A DNA stretch of 64,000 nucleotides from RPQJ01 sp044226195 (GCA_044226195.1 JBGAHO010000017.1:10330-74329); one strand, 5' to 3'. Counted from the first letter of the stretch, positions 1 through 9,635 are shown. Notes: generated from the sequence alone by a model not told the origin. Program-made: numbers and translations.

Positions 1-1
1 C

Positions 2-217
2 GGCGACACGCGGCCGATGGGCCACGTGGCCATGGTCAATTTCATCGGCGCGATGCCCGACCGGGCCAAGGTGCTGGCCCTGCCGGGCGTGCACTACCAC
101 GACTACGGCAAGGCCTCCCGGCCGGGCCGCAAGGTCGGGCACTGCACCATCGTCGCGGCCACGGCCGCCGAGCGGGACCGGCGCGTCCGGCAGGTCCAGC
201 GGCTGCTGCCGAAGTAG
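2..217 (+). CDS. purK: PurK C-terminal end (5-carboxyaminoimidazole ribonucleotide synthase), partial
   Basis: The reading frame is open from base 2 and gives about 71 residues ending at TAG 215-217; the true start lies upstream of the window. The tail reads like the ATP-grasp C-terminal domain of PurK: the segments GHVAMVNFIG, YHDYGK and RPGRKVGH match the conserved region where substrate and the rudder-like domain meet. PurK makes N5-CAIR from AIR, ATP and bicarbonate in purine synthesis. The next gene starts about 100 bases downstream on the same strand and appears to have its own promoter. Recognition rests on the tail only. Confidence 0.85.
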   Translation, partial: GDTRPMGHVAMVNFIGAMPDRAKVLALPGVHYHDYGKASRPGRKVGHCTIVAATAAERDRRVRQVQRLLPK

Positions 218-270
218 TCGTCCGGGTTCACCGTCCGCCCCGATCCCGGGGAAACTGTGACCGACCCCTT

Positions 271-300
271 TTACCGGGACCCGGGCCGCTCACGTATAGT
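271..300 (+). promoter_or_regulatory. Possible sigma70 promoter before the ExeA/FHA gene
   Basis: TATAGT at 295-300 is a good -10 box; TTACCG at 271-276 would be a weak -35 with an 18-base spacer. The start would be near 307, giving a leader of about 15 bases with GGAG at 309-312 before ATG 322. The -35 is poor, so this is tentative. Confidence 0.35.
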
Positions 301-321
301 TGGCGTCCGGAGCACCCATTG

Positions 322-1596
322 ATGTACCTGGACCACTTCGGCCTCAAGGAACTGCCCTTCCGGCTCAGCCCGGACCCGGCCTTCCTGTACCTGAGCCAGA
401 TCCACTCCCGCGCCAAGGCGTACATGGAGTCGACCATCTGGTTCACGGACGGCTTCGTCGTGATCACCGGCGAGATCGGCTCGGGCAAGACCACCCTGAT
501 CGAGACCTTCCTCAAGGAGATCGAGCAGGACGTGGTGGTCGCGCAGATCAACCAGACGCAGGTCTCCCCCACCGAGTTCCTGCAGACCGTCCTCGCGCAG
601 TTCGGCTTCAGCCCGTTCCGCATGCGCAAGGCCGAACTGCTCGCCACGCTCAACAACTTCCTGATCGAGCAGTACTCGAACGGCCGCAAGGTGCTGCTGA
701 TCGTCGACGAGGCGCAAAACCTCACGCCCAAGGTGCTCGAGGAAGTGCGCCTGCTGTCGGGCGTCGAGACGACCAAGGAAAAGGTCCTGCGCATCATCCT
801 CGCGGGCCAGCCCGAACTGAACGCCAAGCTCGACGCGCCGGAGCTCGCGCAGCTGAAGCAGCGCGTGCGCCTGCGCTTCCACCTCACGCCGCTCAGCGAA
901 GAGGACATGGCACAGTACATCCGGCACCGACTCCAGGTGGCGGGCGCGGGCGAGCGCGAGATCTTCGAGCCCGACACCTTCGCCGAGATCTTCCGCTACA
1001 CCGGCGGCACGCCGCGCCTGATCAACACGCTGTGCGACACCGCGATGCTCGCGGCCTTCGCGCAGGACGGCCCGACGGTCACGCTGCACGACCTGCGCTC
1101 GGCCGTCGGCGAGCTGCAGTGGGTCGAGTTCGCGGCCCGCACGCAGACCATCACGCAGCGCACCCTCGACGACACCGCGCCGCACGCGCAGTTGCCGGTC
1201 GGCCGCCTCGTGCTGACCAGCCGCGGCGAGAAGCTCACCGAGATCCTGCTCACGCAGGGCCGCTTCTTCATCGGCCGCACCACGGACAACGACCTGCAGG
1301 TCGACAGCAAGTTCGTCAGCCGCCACCACGCGCAGGTCGTGGTCGGCATCGACGCCTGCGTGATCGAGGACCTCAACAGCACCAACGGCATGTACCTGCT
1401 CGGCAAGCGCGTGCGTCGCCACCGCCTCACGGACGGCGACGTGCTGCACCTCGGCATGCACGAGATCACCTTCAGGAAGGTCAAGGCACCGTCCTTCGAG
1501 GACGACCGCACGGTGCACACCGCGGTGCTGACGGAGGAAGACCTCGAGGAACTCGAGGCCGAAGCCGAGACCGAGGAAGAGAACGAGGAAAGCTGA
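322..1596 (+). CDS. ExeA/GspA-type AAA ATPase with C-terminal FHA domain
   Basis: A 424-residue protein. The N-terminal 270 residues are an ExeA-like AAA module: Walker A GEIGSGKTT at about 50-58 and Walker B VLLIVDEAQ at about 124-132. An FHA phosphothreonine-binding domain follows at roughly 296-385, with the signature pieces GRTTDNDL, SRHHA and LNSTNG. The last 35 residues are strongly acidic. ExeA relatives help assemble type II secretion or other envelope machines, and FHA domains read Ser/Thr phosphorylation, but no secretion or kinase genes lie nearby, so the role is unknown. ATG 322 is preferred over the in-frame TTG at 319 because GGAG at 309-312 is spaced 9 bases from it. The stop lies 4 bases from the convergent next gene. 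Confidence 0.85.
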   Translation: MYLDHFGLKELPFRLSPDPAFLYLSQIHSRAKAYMESTIWFTDGFVVITGEIGSGKTTLIETFLKEIEQDVVVAQINQTQVSPTEFLQTVLAQFGFSPFRMRKAELLATLNNFLIEQYSNGRKVLLIVDEAQNLTPKVLEEVRLLSGVETTKEKVLRIILAGQPELNAKLDAPELAQLKQRVRLRFHLTPLSEEDMAQYIRHRLQVAGAGEREIFEPDTFAEIFRYTGGTPRLINTLCDTAMLAAFAQDGPTVTLHDLRSAVGELQWVEFAARTQTITQRTLDDTAPHAQLPVGRLVLTSRGEKLTEILLTQGRFFIGRTTDNDLQVDSKFVSRHHAQVVVGIDACVIEDLNSTNGMYLLGKRVRRHRLTDGDVLHLGMHEITFRKVKAPSFEDDRTVHTAVLTEEDLEELEAEAETEEENEES

Positions 1597-1600
1597 GCCG

Positions 1601-1828
1601 CTACTCGTCGAGCGAGTGCGGGTCGTATTCCGAGTGCGTGGTGCGGTAGTCGCGCCGCTTCATCCACAGCACCAGCCCGAGCACGATGAACCCCCCGCCC
1701 ACGGCAAACAGCGCGCCGTGCGGGCCCCACTCGACGCGGAACGCGACGATCACCAGCAGCGCGCCGAGCACCACGAACCCGTAGGGCATGGCTTCGTAGA
1801 TCGGACGGGGGATCCAGGGCTTCGCCAT
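1601..1828 (-). CDS. Small two-span membrane protein of unknown function
   Basis: A 75-residue ORF starting at ATG (1826-1828), 14 bases after the tldD stop and on the same strand, so probably the last gene of the tldD transcript. It has two hydrophobic segments, about residues 16-30 and 39-56, separated by a short Trp/Gly/His-containing loop. The tail is hydrophilic and basic, then His/Asp/Glu-rich. I do not recognise a family. Operon position and codon use like the neighbours support that it is real; the convergent ExeA/FHA gene ends 4 bases away. Confidence 0.6.
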   Translation of the reverse strand: MAKPWIPRPIYEAMPYGFVVLGALLVIVAFRVEWGPHGALFAVGGGFIVLGLVLWMKRRDYRTTHSEYDPHSLDE

Positions 1829-1842
1829 CGCGGACGCCGGCC

Positions 1843-3342
1843 TCAGCCGGTGCCTCCGACCGTGATGCCGTCGACCCGCAGCGTGGGCTGGCCGACGCCG
1901 ACCGGCACGTCCTGGCCTTCCTTGCCGCAGGTGCCGACGCCGTCGTCCAGCCGCAGGTCGTTGCCGACCATCGTGATGCGCGTCATCACGTCCGGCCCGT
2001 TGCCGATCAGCGTGGCGCCCTTCACCGGCGCGCCGAGCTTGCCGTTCTCGATCAGGTAGGCCTCGCTCGCCGAGAACACGAACTTGCCGGAGGTGATGTC
2101 CACCTGGCCGCCGCCGAAGTTGCGGCAATAGAGGCCCTTCCCGACCGAGGCGATGATCTCCTCGGGCGCGTGCTCGCCGGGCAGCATGTACGTGTTGGTC
2201 ATGCGCGGCAGCGTGAGGTGCGCGAACGATTCGCGCCGCCCGTTGCCGGTGGGCGCGACGCCCATCAGCCGCGCATTGAGCTTGTCCTGCAGGTAGCCGC
2301 GCAGCACGCCGTTCTCGATGAGCGTGGTGCACTGCGTCGGGGTGCCCTCGTCGTCGACGTTGAGCGAGCCGCGACGCGAGGTGAGCGTGCCGTCGTCGAC
2401 CACGGTGACGCCCGCCGACGCCACGGCCTGGCCGATGCGACCGCTGAACGCCGACGTGCCCTTGCGGTTGAAGTCGCCCTCGAGCCCGTGGCCGACGGCC
2501 TCGTGCAGCAGCACGCCGGGCCAGCCGGCGCCGAGCACGACGTTCATGGTGCCCGCCGGGGCCGGCACGGCCTCCAGATTGACCTGCGCGGTGCGCACGG
2601 CCTCGCGCACCAGCTGGCGCCAGCGGTCGGAGGCGAGAAACTCGGTGTACGCGAAGCGGCCGCCGCCACCGGCGTACCCCTGCTCGCGGCGACCGTTCTG
2701 CTCGATGATCACGCTGACGTTGAGCCGCACCAGCGGGCGCACGTCGGCGGCGAGCGTGCCGTCGCTCGCCATCACCAGCACGGTGTCGTGCGAGGCGGCG
2801 AGGCTGGCCATCACCTGGGTGATGCGCGAATCGAGGGCACGCGCCTCGCGGTCGATGGCCTCGAGCAGCCTGACCTTGGCCGGATCGTCGAGCGTCTCGA
2901 CGGGATCGATCGGCAGGTAGAGCCCGCGGCCGCCCGTGGCGTGCCACGCCTGCAGGCCGCCCGCCTGGCCCGCGCGCGAGATGGCGCGCGCTGCGTGCGC
3001 AGCCTCGAGCAGCGCGGGCAGCACGATCTCGTCGGAGTACGCGAAGCCGGTCTTCTCGCCCGCCAGCGCGCGCACGCCGACGCCCTGGTCGATGCTGTGG
3101 GCGCCGTCCTTGACGATGCCGTCCTCGAGCGACCACGACTCCTCGCGCACCGCCTGGAAGTAGACGTCGGCGTAGTCGACCGCGTGGCCCATGACGTCGC
3201 CGAGCACGCTCGCCACGCGATCCTCGTCGAGACCTGCGGGCGCGAACAGCGCGGCGCGCGCGAGATCGAGCGGGTCGCCGAGGCCGGGCGGCCGCTGCAG
3301 CGCGGGCGGGGCGACCCGGGCGGGCGGGATGTCGGGCTTCAT
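1843..3342 (-). CDS. tldD: Metalloprotease TldD
   Basis: A 499-residue protein of the TldD/PmbA family. The zinc-site motif HEAVGH occurs at about residues 278-283, followed by the typical glycine-rich stretch and a C-terminal beta domain with GGGQVDI and TCGKEGQ. With TldE it forms a heterodimeric protease that trims peptides such as microcin precursors and the CcdA antitoxin in E. coli. The partner TldE/PmbA is not in the window. ATG 3340-3342 lies 4 bases after the upstream nitrilase-family gene, so the two are likely co-transcribed. Its position downstream of yhdP is familiar from other Gammaproteobacteria. Confidence 0.95.
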   Translation of the reverse strand: MKPDIPPARVAPPALQRPPGLGDPLDLARAALFAPAGLDEDRVASVLGDVMGHAVDYADVYFQAVREESWSLEDGIVKDGAHSIDQGVGVRALAGEKTGFAYSDEIVLPALLEAAHAARAISRAGQAGGLQAWHATGGRGLYLPIDPVETLDDPAKVRLLEAIDREARALDSRITQVMASLAASHDTVLVMASDGTLAADVRPLVRLNVSVIIEQNGRREQGYAGGGGRFAYTEFLASDRWRQLVREAVRTAQVNLEAVPAPAGTMNVVLGAGWPGVLLHEAVGHGLEGDFNRKGTSAFSGRIGQAVASAGVTVVDDGTLTSRRGSLNVDDEGTPTQCTTLIENGVLRGYLQDKLNARLMGVAPTGNGRRESFAHLTLPRMTNTYMLPGEHAPEEIIASVGKGLYCRNFGGGQVDITSGKFVFSASEAYLIENGKLGAPVKGATLIGNGPDVMTRITMVGNDLRLDDGVGTCGKEGQDVPVGVGQPTLRVDGITVGGTG

Positions 3343-3346
3343 GCGC

Positions 3347-4165
3347 TCAATCCAGCAGTCGTCGGTGGGTGATGGCGGGGAAATTGTGCCTGACCTCCCA
3401 GCTGCGGACGAGATCGATTTCCGCCGAAATGACGCCAGTTCCGCGCGGCAGGCGCGTGAGCACCTTGCCCCAGCAGTCGGTGATCAGCGAATCGCCGTAG
3501 GTCTCGCGGCCGTTCTCGTGGAAGCCGGACTGCGCCGGCGCCACGATCGGCGCGAGGTTCTCGATGGCGCGGGCCCGCAGCAGCACTTCCCAGTGCGCGC
3601 GGCCGGTGGGCGCGGTGAACGCGGACGGCAGCACGAACCACTCGGCGCCGAGGCTCAGCAGGCGGCGGAACAGCTCGGGGAAGCGCAGGTCGTAGCAGAC
3701 CGCGAGGCCGAGGCGGCCGACCGGCGTCGCGACGCACACGGGCGTGGTGCCCGGGCGCACCGAGGCGGACTCGCGATAGCGCTCGGACTTGCCCGGGATG
3801 TCGACGTCGAACAGGTGGATCTTGTCGTAGCGCGCGACGGGCTGGCCCTGGTCGTCGTAGAGCAGGCACGCGGCCGCGACGCGGTCGGCGTCGCCGTCGA
3901 TGCGCATCGGGACCGTGCCGCCGACGATCCACAGTCCGTGCTGGCGCGCGGCCTTCGACAGGAAGTCCTGGATCGGTCCCTCGCCCGGCCGCTCGGCGAT
4001 GGCGAGCTTGTCCGACTCCTGGTGGCCCATGAAGGCGAAGTTCTCCGGCAGCGCCGCGAGCACGGCACCCTGGGCCCGCGCGCCGCGCAGCATCTGCCCG
4101 GCCGCCTCGAGGTTGCGGTTCACGTCCGCGACGGACGTCATCTGGATGGCGGCGACCTTGCTCAA
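3347..4165 (-). CDS. Carbon-nitrogen hydrolase (nitrilase superfamily, Nit1/NitA-like amidase)
   Basis: A 272-residue protein with the complete Glu-Lys-Cys triad of the nitrilase fold: Glu in LPENF near residue 41, Lys in YDKIHLFD near 115, and Cys in AVCYDLRFPE near 157. Length and motif spacing fit the Nit branch, whose characterised members hydrolyse deaminated glutathione, a metabolite-repair reaction. The substrate here is inferred from similarity only. The start appears to be TTG (4163-4165), overlapping the yhdP stop as TTGA, the same coupling style as the rest of the run. The first residues MSKVAAIQM fit the family N-terminus, which supports this unusual start. Confidence 0.9.
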   Translation of the reverse strand: MSKVAAIQMTSVADVNRNLEAAGQMLRGARAQGAVLAALPENFAFMGHQESDKLAIAERPGEGPIQDFLSKAARQHGLWIVGGTVPMRIDGDADRVAAACLLYDDQGQPVARYDKIHLFDVDIPGKSERYRESASVRPGTTPVCVATPVGRLGLAVCYDLRFPELFRRLLSLGAEWFVLPSAFTAPTGRAHWEVLLRARAIENLAPIVAPAQSGFHENGRETYGDSLITDCWGKVLTRLPRGTGVISAEIDLVRSWEVRHNFPAITHRRLLD

Positions 4166-7100
4166 GGCGTTCCTCCTGCCGGCGGTTCCGGAGCCCCCGC
4201 GGCGTTCTCGTTCGCCGGGGCGGCGATGCGCTCCACGACCGGATTAGACCACGGCCCGGTCACGTGATAGTAGGCACGCGTCAAACCCTGCAACTGTCCC
4301 TTGAAGAGCTGCGACAGGACGAGCACGCCCGCGCCGATCACCGGCCCGGCGGCGATCGCGCCCGCGACCGTGAGCGGTCCGCTCGGGTTGCCGCTCACCA
4401 CCAGCGTCTGGTCGTAGTCCTCGGTGACGAGGCCCGTGCGCCCGACGAGGCCGATGTCGACCGCCGCGCCCTTCAGGATCAGGTTCTGCGTGTACGCATT
4501 GCCCTGCTTCAGGTCGAAGTCCCCGCGCACCTTGTCGAAGGCGAGGCCCTTCTCCGTCACGTCGCGGAAGTCGAGCGACAGGCGGCGGGGCAGCTCGACC
4601 ACGCTCAGCAGGCCGAGCATGCGCCCCGACGCACCCGGCTTCACGTCGATCAGCTGGCCGTCGTCGAGCGCGATGTGCAGCTTGCCGTCCATGCGCGCGA
4701 GCGCATCGCCCGAGGGACCGCCCGGCCATTCGACGCTCGCCTTGAAGCTGGCGCGCTTGGCCTCGACCGCCTCGCGATAGCCGAGCGCGACCGAGGTCGC
4801 GGCGAGGTCCGTGCTGGCCAGTTCGAGCCCGAGGCGCGTGCGCGGCGCGGAACCCTCCACGTACCAGCTGCCCTGGGCGTTCACCGTGTACGACGGCGCC
4901 TTGGATGTGAGCGTGTCGAAGCGCAGTCCCTGCGGCACCTTGGCGATCACGGCCTGCACCGCACCGAAGCGACGCGCCTGCCAGGTGAAGTCGTCGGCCC
5001 GCACGTTGAGCGCGGGCATGTTGCGCGGGTCGAGCGGCTCGCCAGCCTCGGCGCCCGGCGCGGCCGGCGGCGACTGCAGCACCAGCTTCTGCATCTGCAG
5101 TTCGATCGGCTTGCCGCCCTTCAGGTCCTCGGGAATGGTGACCTCGCCCTCGGCCATCGGCCCGCGCAGGCCCACGCGCCAGCGGCCGTCGCCGAAGCGC
5201 AGCGCGGCCTGCACGTCGCGGAACTCGAAGCCCGCCACCATCGCACGGTCGAGGTGCACGTCGACCGGACCCAGCCACTGCGACAGCGTCGGGCCGCCCT
5301 CGCCATCCGAGCCGAGCGACAGCCACTCGCCGAGGTCGAACTGCGGCCAGTCGCCCGCGACCAGCAGGCCGGGGCGCGACGGCAAGGCCGCCGCCTGGCC
5401 GTCGAAGCGCGCGAGCCCGCGCTCGAGCAGCCACTTGCCGTCCCTGCCCTCGGTGAAGCGCAGGCGCGCGCGCGCCGAGCCGGTCTCCACCGTGAGGTCG
5501 TTGATGCCGTTCGACGGCACCTCGATGCGCACGCGCGTCGCGCGAGTGTCGTCGGGTGCCTTGGCGAAGGGCTGCGGCGCGCGGATCTCGAGGCCCGCCA
5601 GCGTGCTCGCCACGTCGACGCGAACCGGCCAGTCCGCGCCCTCGCCGTGCCGCTCGACGCGGCCATTGAGCGTCCAGTCGGTGCCGCCCGCCATCTTCAC
5701 GCCCGACGGCAGCCCGATGAACGCGGGCAGGGGCGCACCGGTCGCGCGACCGCGACCCTTGAAGTCGATGGCCGCGGTCACGTCACCGGCCAGCGTGCCG
5801 GGCGCGATCGCCACCTCGAACGGACCGCCGAGGATCGTGCCGCGCAGCGACGGCGCGGTCATCTCCAGGTTGTGCAGTTCGAAGCGGCCCGCGACCTTCT
5901 GCGCCGGCGCGCGCAGCGCGGGCAGCGTGACGTTGACGCCCTTGAGGTTGGCGACGACGCGGTAGTCCGCGGGCACCGGCGGGCCCTCGGGCGGCTCGTG
6001 CGGCAGGCTGAGGCCGAACACGAAGTCGGCCGGGCCGCCACCGGCGAGGCCCATCACGAAGCGGCCGAGGCGCGGGCCGAGCGGGCTGCCCTGCAGGTAC
6101 TTCAGCGCCGCCCCGAGATCGCCGTTGCCCGTGGCATTGATCACCATGGTGCCGTCGCGGAAATCGGCCAGCGCGTAATCGCCGCCCGTCACCTTGAGCC
6201 CGGCCACCTGCCCGTCCTTCAGCTGCGCGCTCATGCCCGCGTTGTGGAACTCGACGCGTCCGTTCGCGTGCGTGAGCGGCGCGAAGCCTGCGAAGTAATC
6301 GAGTGTCGCGTCGCTCACGTCCGCGCTGGCGCTGAACTCACCTTCGCCGTTGCGGAAGGGGAACGACCGCACCGGGCCCTGGTAGTCGAAGCGGCCGTTG
6401 CTGACGCGCCCGGCCACGAACGCACGGTCGAGCCATGCGAGCGCGTGACCCTTCAGGCGATTGACCGGCAGGAACTGCGGCGTGATGCTCGCGTCCGAGC
6501 CGTCCACCCGCGCGTGGATGGTCAGCACCGGCGATTCCGGTTTCGGCGGCACGACGAGCTGGAACGAGCCGCTCGCCTGCGCCGTCGGCTGGCTGAGCCG
6601 GGCCGCGCGCGTGCCGAGCGTCCAGGTGTGATCGGTGCGATGCCAGTCGATGTCGGCCGTCGCCTCGCGCAGCGTGATCGGCGAGCGGAACACGCGCGGC
6701 CAGTCGAAGGCCGCGACCTGCGAGCGCAGCGCGATGCGTCCGCCCGCGTCGGTGCCGGACACGCGTGCCGTGAGACCGCTCACGCCCGGCCACGTCCCCG
6801 TGGCGCTCACCCCGAGGTTCGCGACGTCCGCGGCGACGCGGAAGTCCGGCAGGGCGCCGGCGCGCGTGCGCCCCAGTTCGAGATGCAGCGAGAGGATCTC
6901 GCCGCGCGGGTCGAGCGCGGCCCAGCGATCGAATGCCGGCGGCGCATAGGCGAGCACCAGCGGCCAGAGCTCGGCCGCGTGCACCCGCTCGGCATCGAGC
7001 GTGAGGTCGTAGGTCGTGACCGGATTGCCGCGCAGCCGCCCCGACAGCCGTGTCGACTTGCCGCTGCGGCTGGTGACCTGCCCCGTGCGCAGGTCCTCGA

Positions 7101-8169
7101 TCCGGAATTGCCAGGCATTGCCGTCGCGACGCAGCCGGAAGTCGCCGGCGAGCCGTCCGTAACGCAGGTCGGCCGGCAACGCGCGCGCCGGGCGCTCGAC
7201 CGTGTTGATGTCGACCTGCGGCAGCTTCATCGAGGTCGCGGCCGGGTCGCTGTACGGCGCGGACACCTCGATGGCCTGCACCGTCGGCAACTGGCGCGCG
7301 GGCGTCGCGAGCGCGACGTTGGCGAGTTCGAGCTGCAGGCGCGCCTGGCGCAGCTCGCCGTCGGCCACCGCCACCACGGCCGTGACCGGCCCCTCGCCGC
7401 TGCGCGCGCGGGCTGCGAACGCCGGCAGGAAGTCGTTCCAGCCGGCCAGCTTCACCCGGTCGATCCGCAGCTCGACGCGCGCGCGCAGCTGGTTGAAGTG
7501 ATCGAGCGAACCGCTCAGGCGTCCGTCGAATTCGAGCTGGCCGCCGAGGCGCGCCGGCAGTTGCGCCGAACCCTCGGTGGTGACGTCGTCGCGGTCGCGC
7601 CGCAGCGTGAGGCGCAGGTGCTCGAGCGTCCACGGCCCCTTGCCCTGCATCAGGTCGCGGTAGGTGACGCGCGCGTCCTCGATCACCACGCGTCCCGCGG
7701 GCAGGCGGTCGAGGTCGAACGGCGGCTCGTCGGCCGGTCGCTCGCGTTGCCCGAGCAGGCGGATGCGGCCGTCGGGCAGGCGCACCACGGTGATGTCCGG
7801 GCCGAGGAACCACACGCGGCCTGCGACCAGCTGGCCGGTGCGGAAGAAATTCCACAGGTCGAGGCCGACCGAGCCCTCGCGCGTCTCGAACAGCGCCTGC
7901 TTGCCGTCGCGGTCGAGCACGCGCACGTTGCGCAGCACGACCTCCGGGCCGAACCAGCGCAGGCGCGCGTCGAGGCCGTGGTACTCGACGCGCAGGTGCG
8001 TCTGCTGCTCGATCCACGCCTGCACGCGATCGGCGTTGGCCGGCACCTGCGCGACCAGCACCCGCAGCGCGCCGAGCACGAGCGCGGCGAGGATGACCAG
8101 CACCGCGAGCACGCCGGCCGCGATGCGCCACCCGCGGGCGGAACGCGATCGAGCCGGCGCGTCGGTCAC
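4162..8169 (-). CDS. yhdP: YhdP family AsmA-like envelope protein
   Basis: A 1335-residue protein with one N-terminal transmembrane helix (about residues 14-40) and then a very long periplasmic region rich in beta-strand, ending in an AsmA-like C-terminal region. This is the architecture of YhdP, one of the AsmA-family proteins thought to bridge inner and outer membranes and carry phospholipids. Length is close to E. coli YhdP (about 1266). The GTG start (8167-8169) overlaps the rng stop as GTGA, and its stop overlaps the next start as TTGA. The order rng-yhdP-nitrilase-tldD is classical for the family. Confidence 0.93.
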   Translation of the reverse strand: MTDAPARSRSARGWRIAAGVLAVLVILAALVLGALRVLVAQVPANADRVQAWIEQQTHLRVEYHGLDARLRWFGPEVVLRNVRVLDRDGKQALFETREGSVGLDLWNFFRTGQLVAGRVWFLGPDITVVRLPDGRIRLLGQRERPADEPPFDLDRLPAGRVVIEDARVTYRDLMQGKGPWTLEHLRLTLRRDRDDVTTEGSAQLPARLGGQLEFDGRLSGSLDHFNQLRARVELRIDRVKLAGWNDFLPAFAARARSGEGPVTAVVAVADGELRQARLQLELANVALATPARQLPTVQAIEVSAPYSDPAATSMKLPQVDINTVERPARALPADLRYGRLAGDFRLRRDGNAWQFRIEDLRTGQVTSRSGKSTRLSGRLRGNPVTTYDLTLDAERVHAAELWPLVLAYAPPAFDRWAALDPRGEILSLHLELGRTRAGALPDFRVAADVANLGVSATGTWPGVSGLTARVSGTDAGGRIALRSQVAAFDWPRVFRSPITLREATADIDWHRTDHTWTLGTRAARLSQPTAQASGSFQLVVPPKPESPVLTIHARVDGSDASITPQFLPVNRLKGHALAWLDRAFVAGRVSNGRFDYQGPVRSFPFRNGEGEFSASADVSDATLDYFAGFAPLTHANGRVEFHNAGMSAQLKDGQVAGLKVTGGDYALADFRDGTMVINATGNGDLGAALKYLQGSPLGPRLGRFVMGLAGGGPADFVFGLSLPHEPPEGPPVPADYRVVANLKGVNVTLPALRAPAQKVAGRFELHNLEMTAPSLRGTILGGPFEVAIAPGTLAGDVTAAIDFKGRGRATGAPLPAFIGLPSGVKMAGGTDWTLNGRVERHGEGADWPVRVDVASTLAGLEIRAPQPFAKAPDDTRATRVRIEVPSNGINDLTVETGSARARLRFTEGRDGKWLLERGLARFDGQAAALPSRPGLLVAGDWPQFDLGEWLSLGSDGEGGPTLSQWLGPVDVHLDRAMVAGFEFRDVQAALRFGDGRWRVGLRGPMAEGEVTIPEDLKGGKPIELQMQKLVLQSPPAAPGAEAGEPLDPRNMPALNVRADDFTWQARRFGAVQAVIAKVPQGLRFDTLTSKAPSYTVNAQGSWYVEGSAPRTRLGLELASTDLAATSVALGYREAVEAKRASFKASVEWPGGPSGDALARMDGKLHIALDDGQLIDVKPGASGRMLGLLSVVELPRRLSLDFRDVTEKGLAFDKVRGDFDLKQGNAYTQNLILKGAAVDIGLVGRTGLVTEDYDQTLVVSGNPSGPLTVAGAIAAGPVIGAGVLVLSQLFKGQLQGLTRAYYHVTGPWSNPVVERIAAPANENAAGAPEPPAGGTP

Positions 8170-9635
8170 ATGGGCACCACGTCGTACTGGTCCTGGACGT
8201 AGAGCGCCTCGGTCTGCAGCCGGATCGGCTTGCCGACCTGCACCTCGAGTTCACCGAACGCGGCCGACTCTTCGTCGAGCAGGCGCTCGATCACGTCGGA
8301 GTGCGCGAGCACGAGCAGCTGCTGGCAGTCGAACTGTCCGGCCTGGCGCAGCACCTCGCGGAAGATCTCGTAGCACACCGTTTCGGGCGTCTTGACGAAG
8401 CCGCGGCCCTCGCAGGCCGGGCAGGACGTGCAGAGCTGGTGCGCGAGGCTCTCGCGCGTGCGCTTGCGCGTCATCTCGACGAGGCCGAGCGGCGAGACCG
8501 CCGACACGTGCGTCTTGGCGTGGTCCTTCGCGAGCGCCTTCTCGAGCGCCTGCAGTACCTGCCGGCGGTGCTCCTCTTCTTCCATGTCGATGAAGTCGAT
8601 GATGATGATGCCGCCGAGGTTCCTCAGGCGCAGCTGGCGCGCGATCGCGACGGCCGCCTCGAGGTTGGTGCGGTAGATCGTCTCCTCGAGATTGCGGTGG
8701 CCGACGTAGGCGCCGGTGTTCACGTCGATGGTGGTGAGCGCCTCGGTCTGGTCGATCACGAGGTAGCCGCCGGACTTGAGCGCGACCTTGCGCTCGAGCG
8801 AGCGCTGGATCTCCTCCTCGACGCCGTGCAGGTCGAAGATCGGCCGGCTGCCCTGGTAGCGTTCGACGCGCTCCCCGAGGTGCGGCATGAACGTCGCCGC
8901 GAATTCCTTCATGCGCTCGCAGGTGCGTTCGTGATCGACCAGCACGCGGTCGACGCCCTCGCCCACGAGATCGCGCATCAGGCGCAGCGGCAGCGGCAGG
9001 TCTTCGTGCACGAGCGAGCCGGGCCGCGTCTCGCGCGCCTTGGCCGACAGCACGTCCCACAGCTTGCGCAGGAACAGCCGGTCCGCCGCGAGCGCCTCGG
9101 GCTGCGCGCCCTCGGCCGCGGTGCGCACGATGTAGCCGCCCGACTCGCCCGGCGTCGCCGTCGACTGCACGGCATCGCGCAGGCGCTGGCGCTCCTCCTC
9201 GTTCTCGATGCGGGCCGAGACGCCGACGCCGTGGCCGAACGGCATGTACACGAGGTAGCGCGACGGGATGGTGATGAAGGTCGTGAGGCGCGCGCCCTTG
9301 GTGCCGAGCGGGTCCTTCAGCACCTGCACGAGGATGTCGCCGCCCTCGCCCACCAGCGAGCGGATGTTGTCGGTGCGCGGCGCGTCGCCGGAGCCCTCGG
9401 CATCGGCGGGCTGCACGATGTCGGAGACGTGCAGGAACGCGGTGCGCTCGAGACCGATGTCGATGAACGCCGCCTGCATGCCGGGCAGCACGCGCGAGAC
9501 GCGGCCCTTGTAGAGGTTGCCGGTGAGGCCGAGGCGGCTCGCGCGCTCGACGAACAGCTCCTGCAGCACGCCGTTCTCGAGGAGCGCGGCGCGGGTCTCG
9601 CGGGGACTGACGTTGACGACCATCTCGGTACTCAT
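8166..9635 (-). CDS. rng: Ribonuclease G
   Basis: A 489-residue protein, the same length as typical RNase G and much shorter than RNase E. It has an S1 RNA-binding domain in the first 130 residues (GNLYKGRVSRVLPGMQAAF), the DNase I-like catalytic core with the metal-binding DVNTGAYVG segment, and a zinc-link CPACEGRG motif. It matures the 5' end of 16S rRNA and turns over some mRNAs. ATG 9633-9635 overlaps the maf stop (ATGA); the open frame runs further upstream, but those residues are a shadow of maf. Confidence 0.96.
   Translation of the reverse strand: MSTEMVVNVSPRETRAALLENGVLQELFVERASRLGLTGNLYKGRVSRVLPGMQAAFIDIGLERTAFLHVSDIVQPADAEGSGDAPRTDNIRSLVGEGGDILVQVLKDPLGTKGARLTTFITIPSRYLVYMPFGHGVGVSARIENEEERQRLRDAVQSTATPGESGGYIVRTAAEGAQPEALAADRLFLRKLWDVLSAKARETRPGSLVHEDLPLPLRLMRDLVGEGVDRVLVDHERTCERMKEFAATFMPHLGERVERYQGSRPIFDLHGVEEEIQRSLERKVALKSGGYLVIDQTEALTTIDVNTGAYVGHRNLEETIYRTNLEAAVAIARQLRLRNLGGIIIIDFIDMEEEEHRRQVLQALEKALAKDHAKTHVSAVSPLGLVEMTRKRTRESLAHQLCTSCPACEGRGFVKTPETVCYEIFREVLRQAGQFDCQQLLVLAHSDVIERLLDEESAAFGELEVQVGKPIRLQTEALYVQDQYDVVPM

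Noticed and set aside
4264..8202. A 1312-codon plus-strand open frame opposite yhdP
   Set aside because: Same GC-driven shadow effect; yhdP has the conserved architecture and operon fit.
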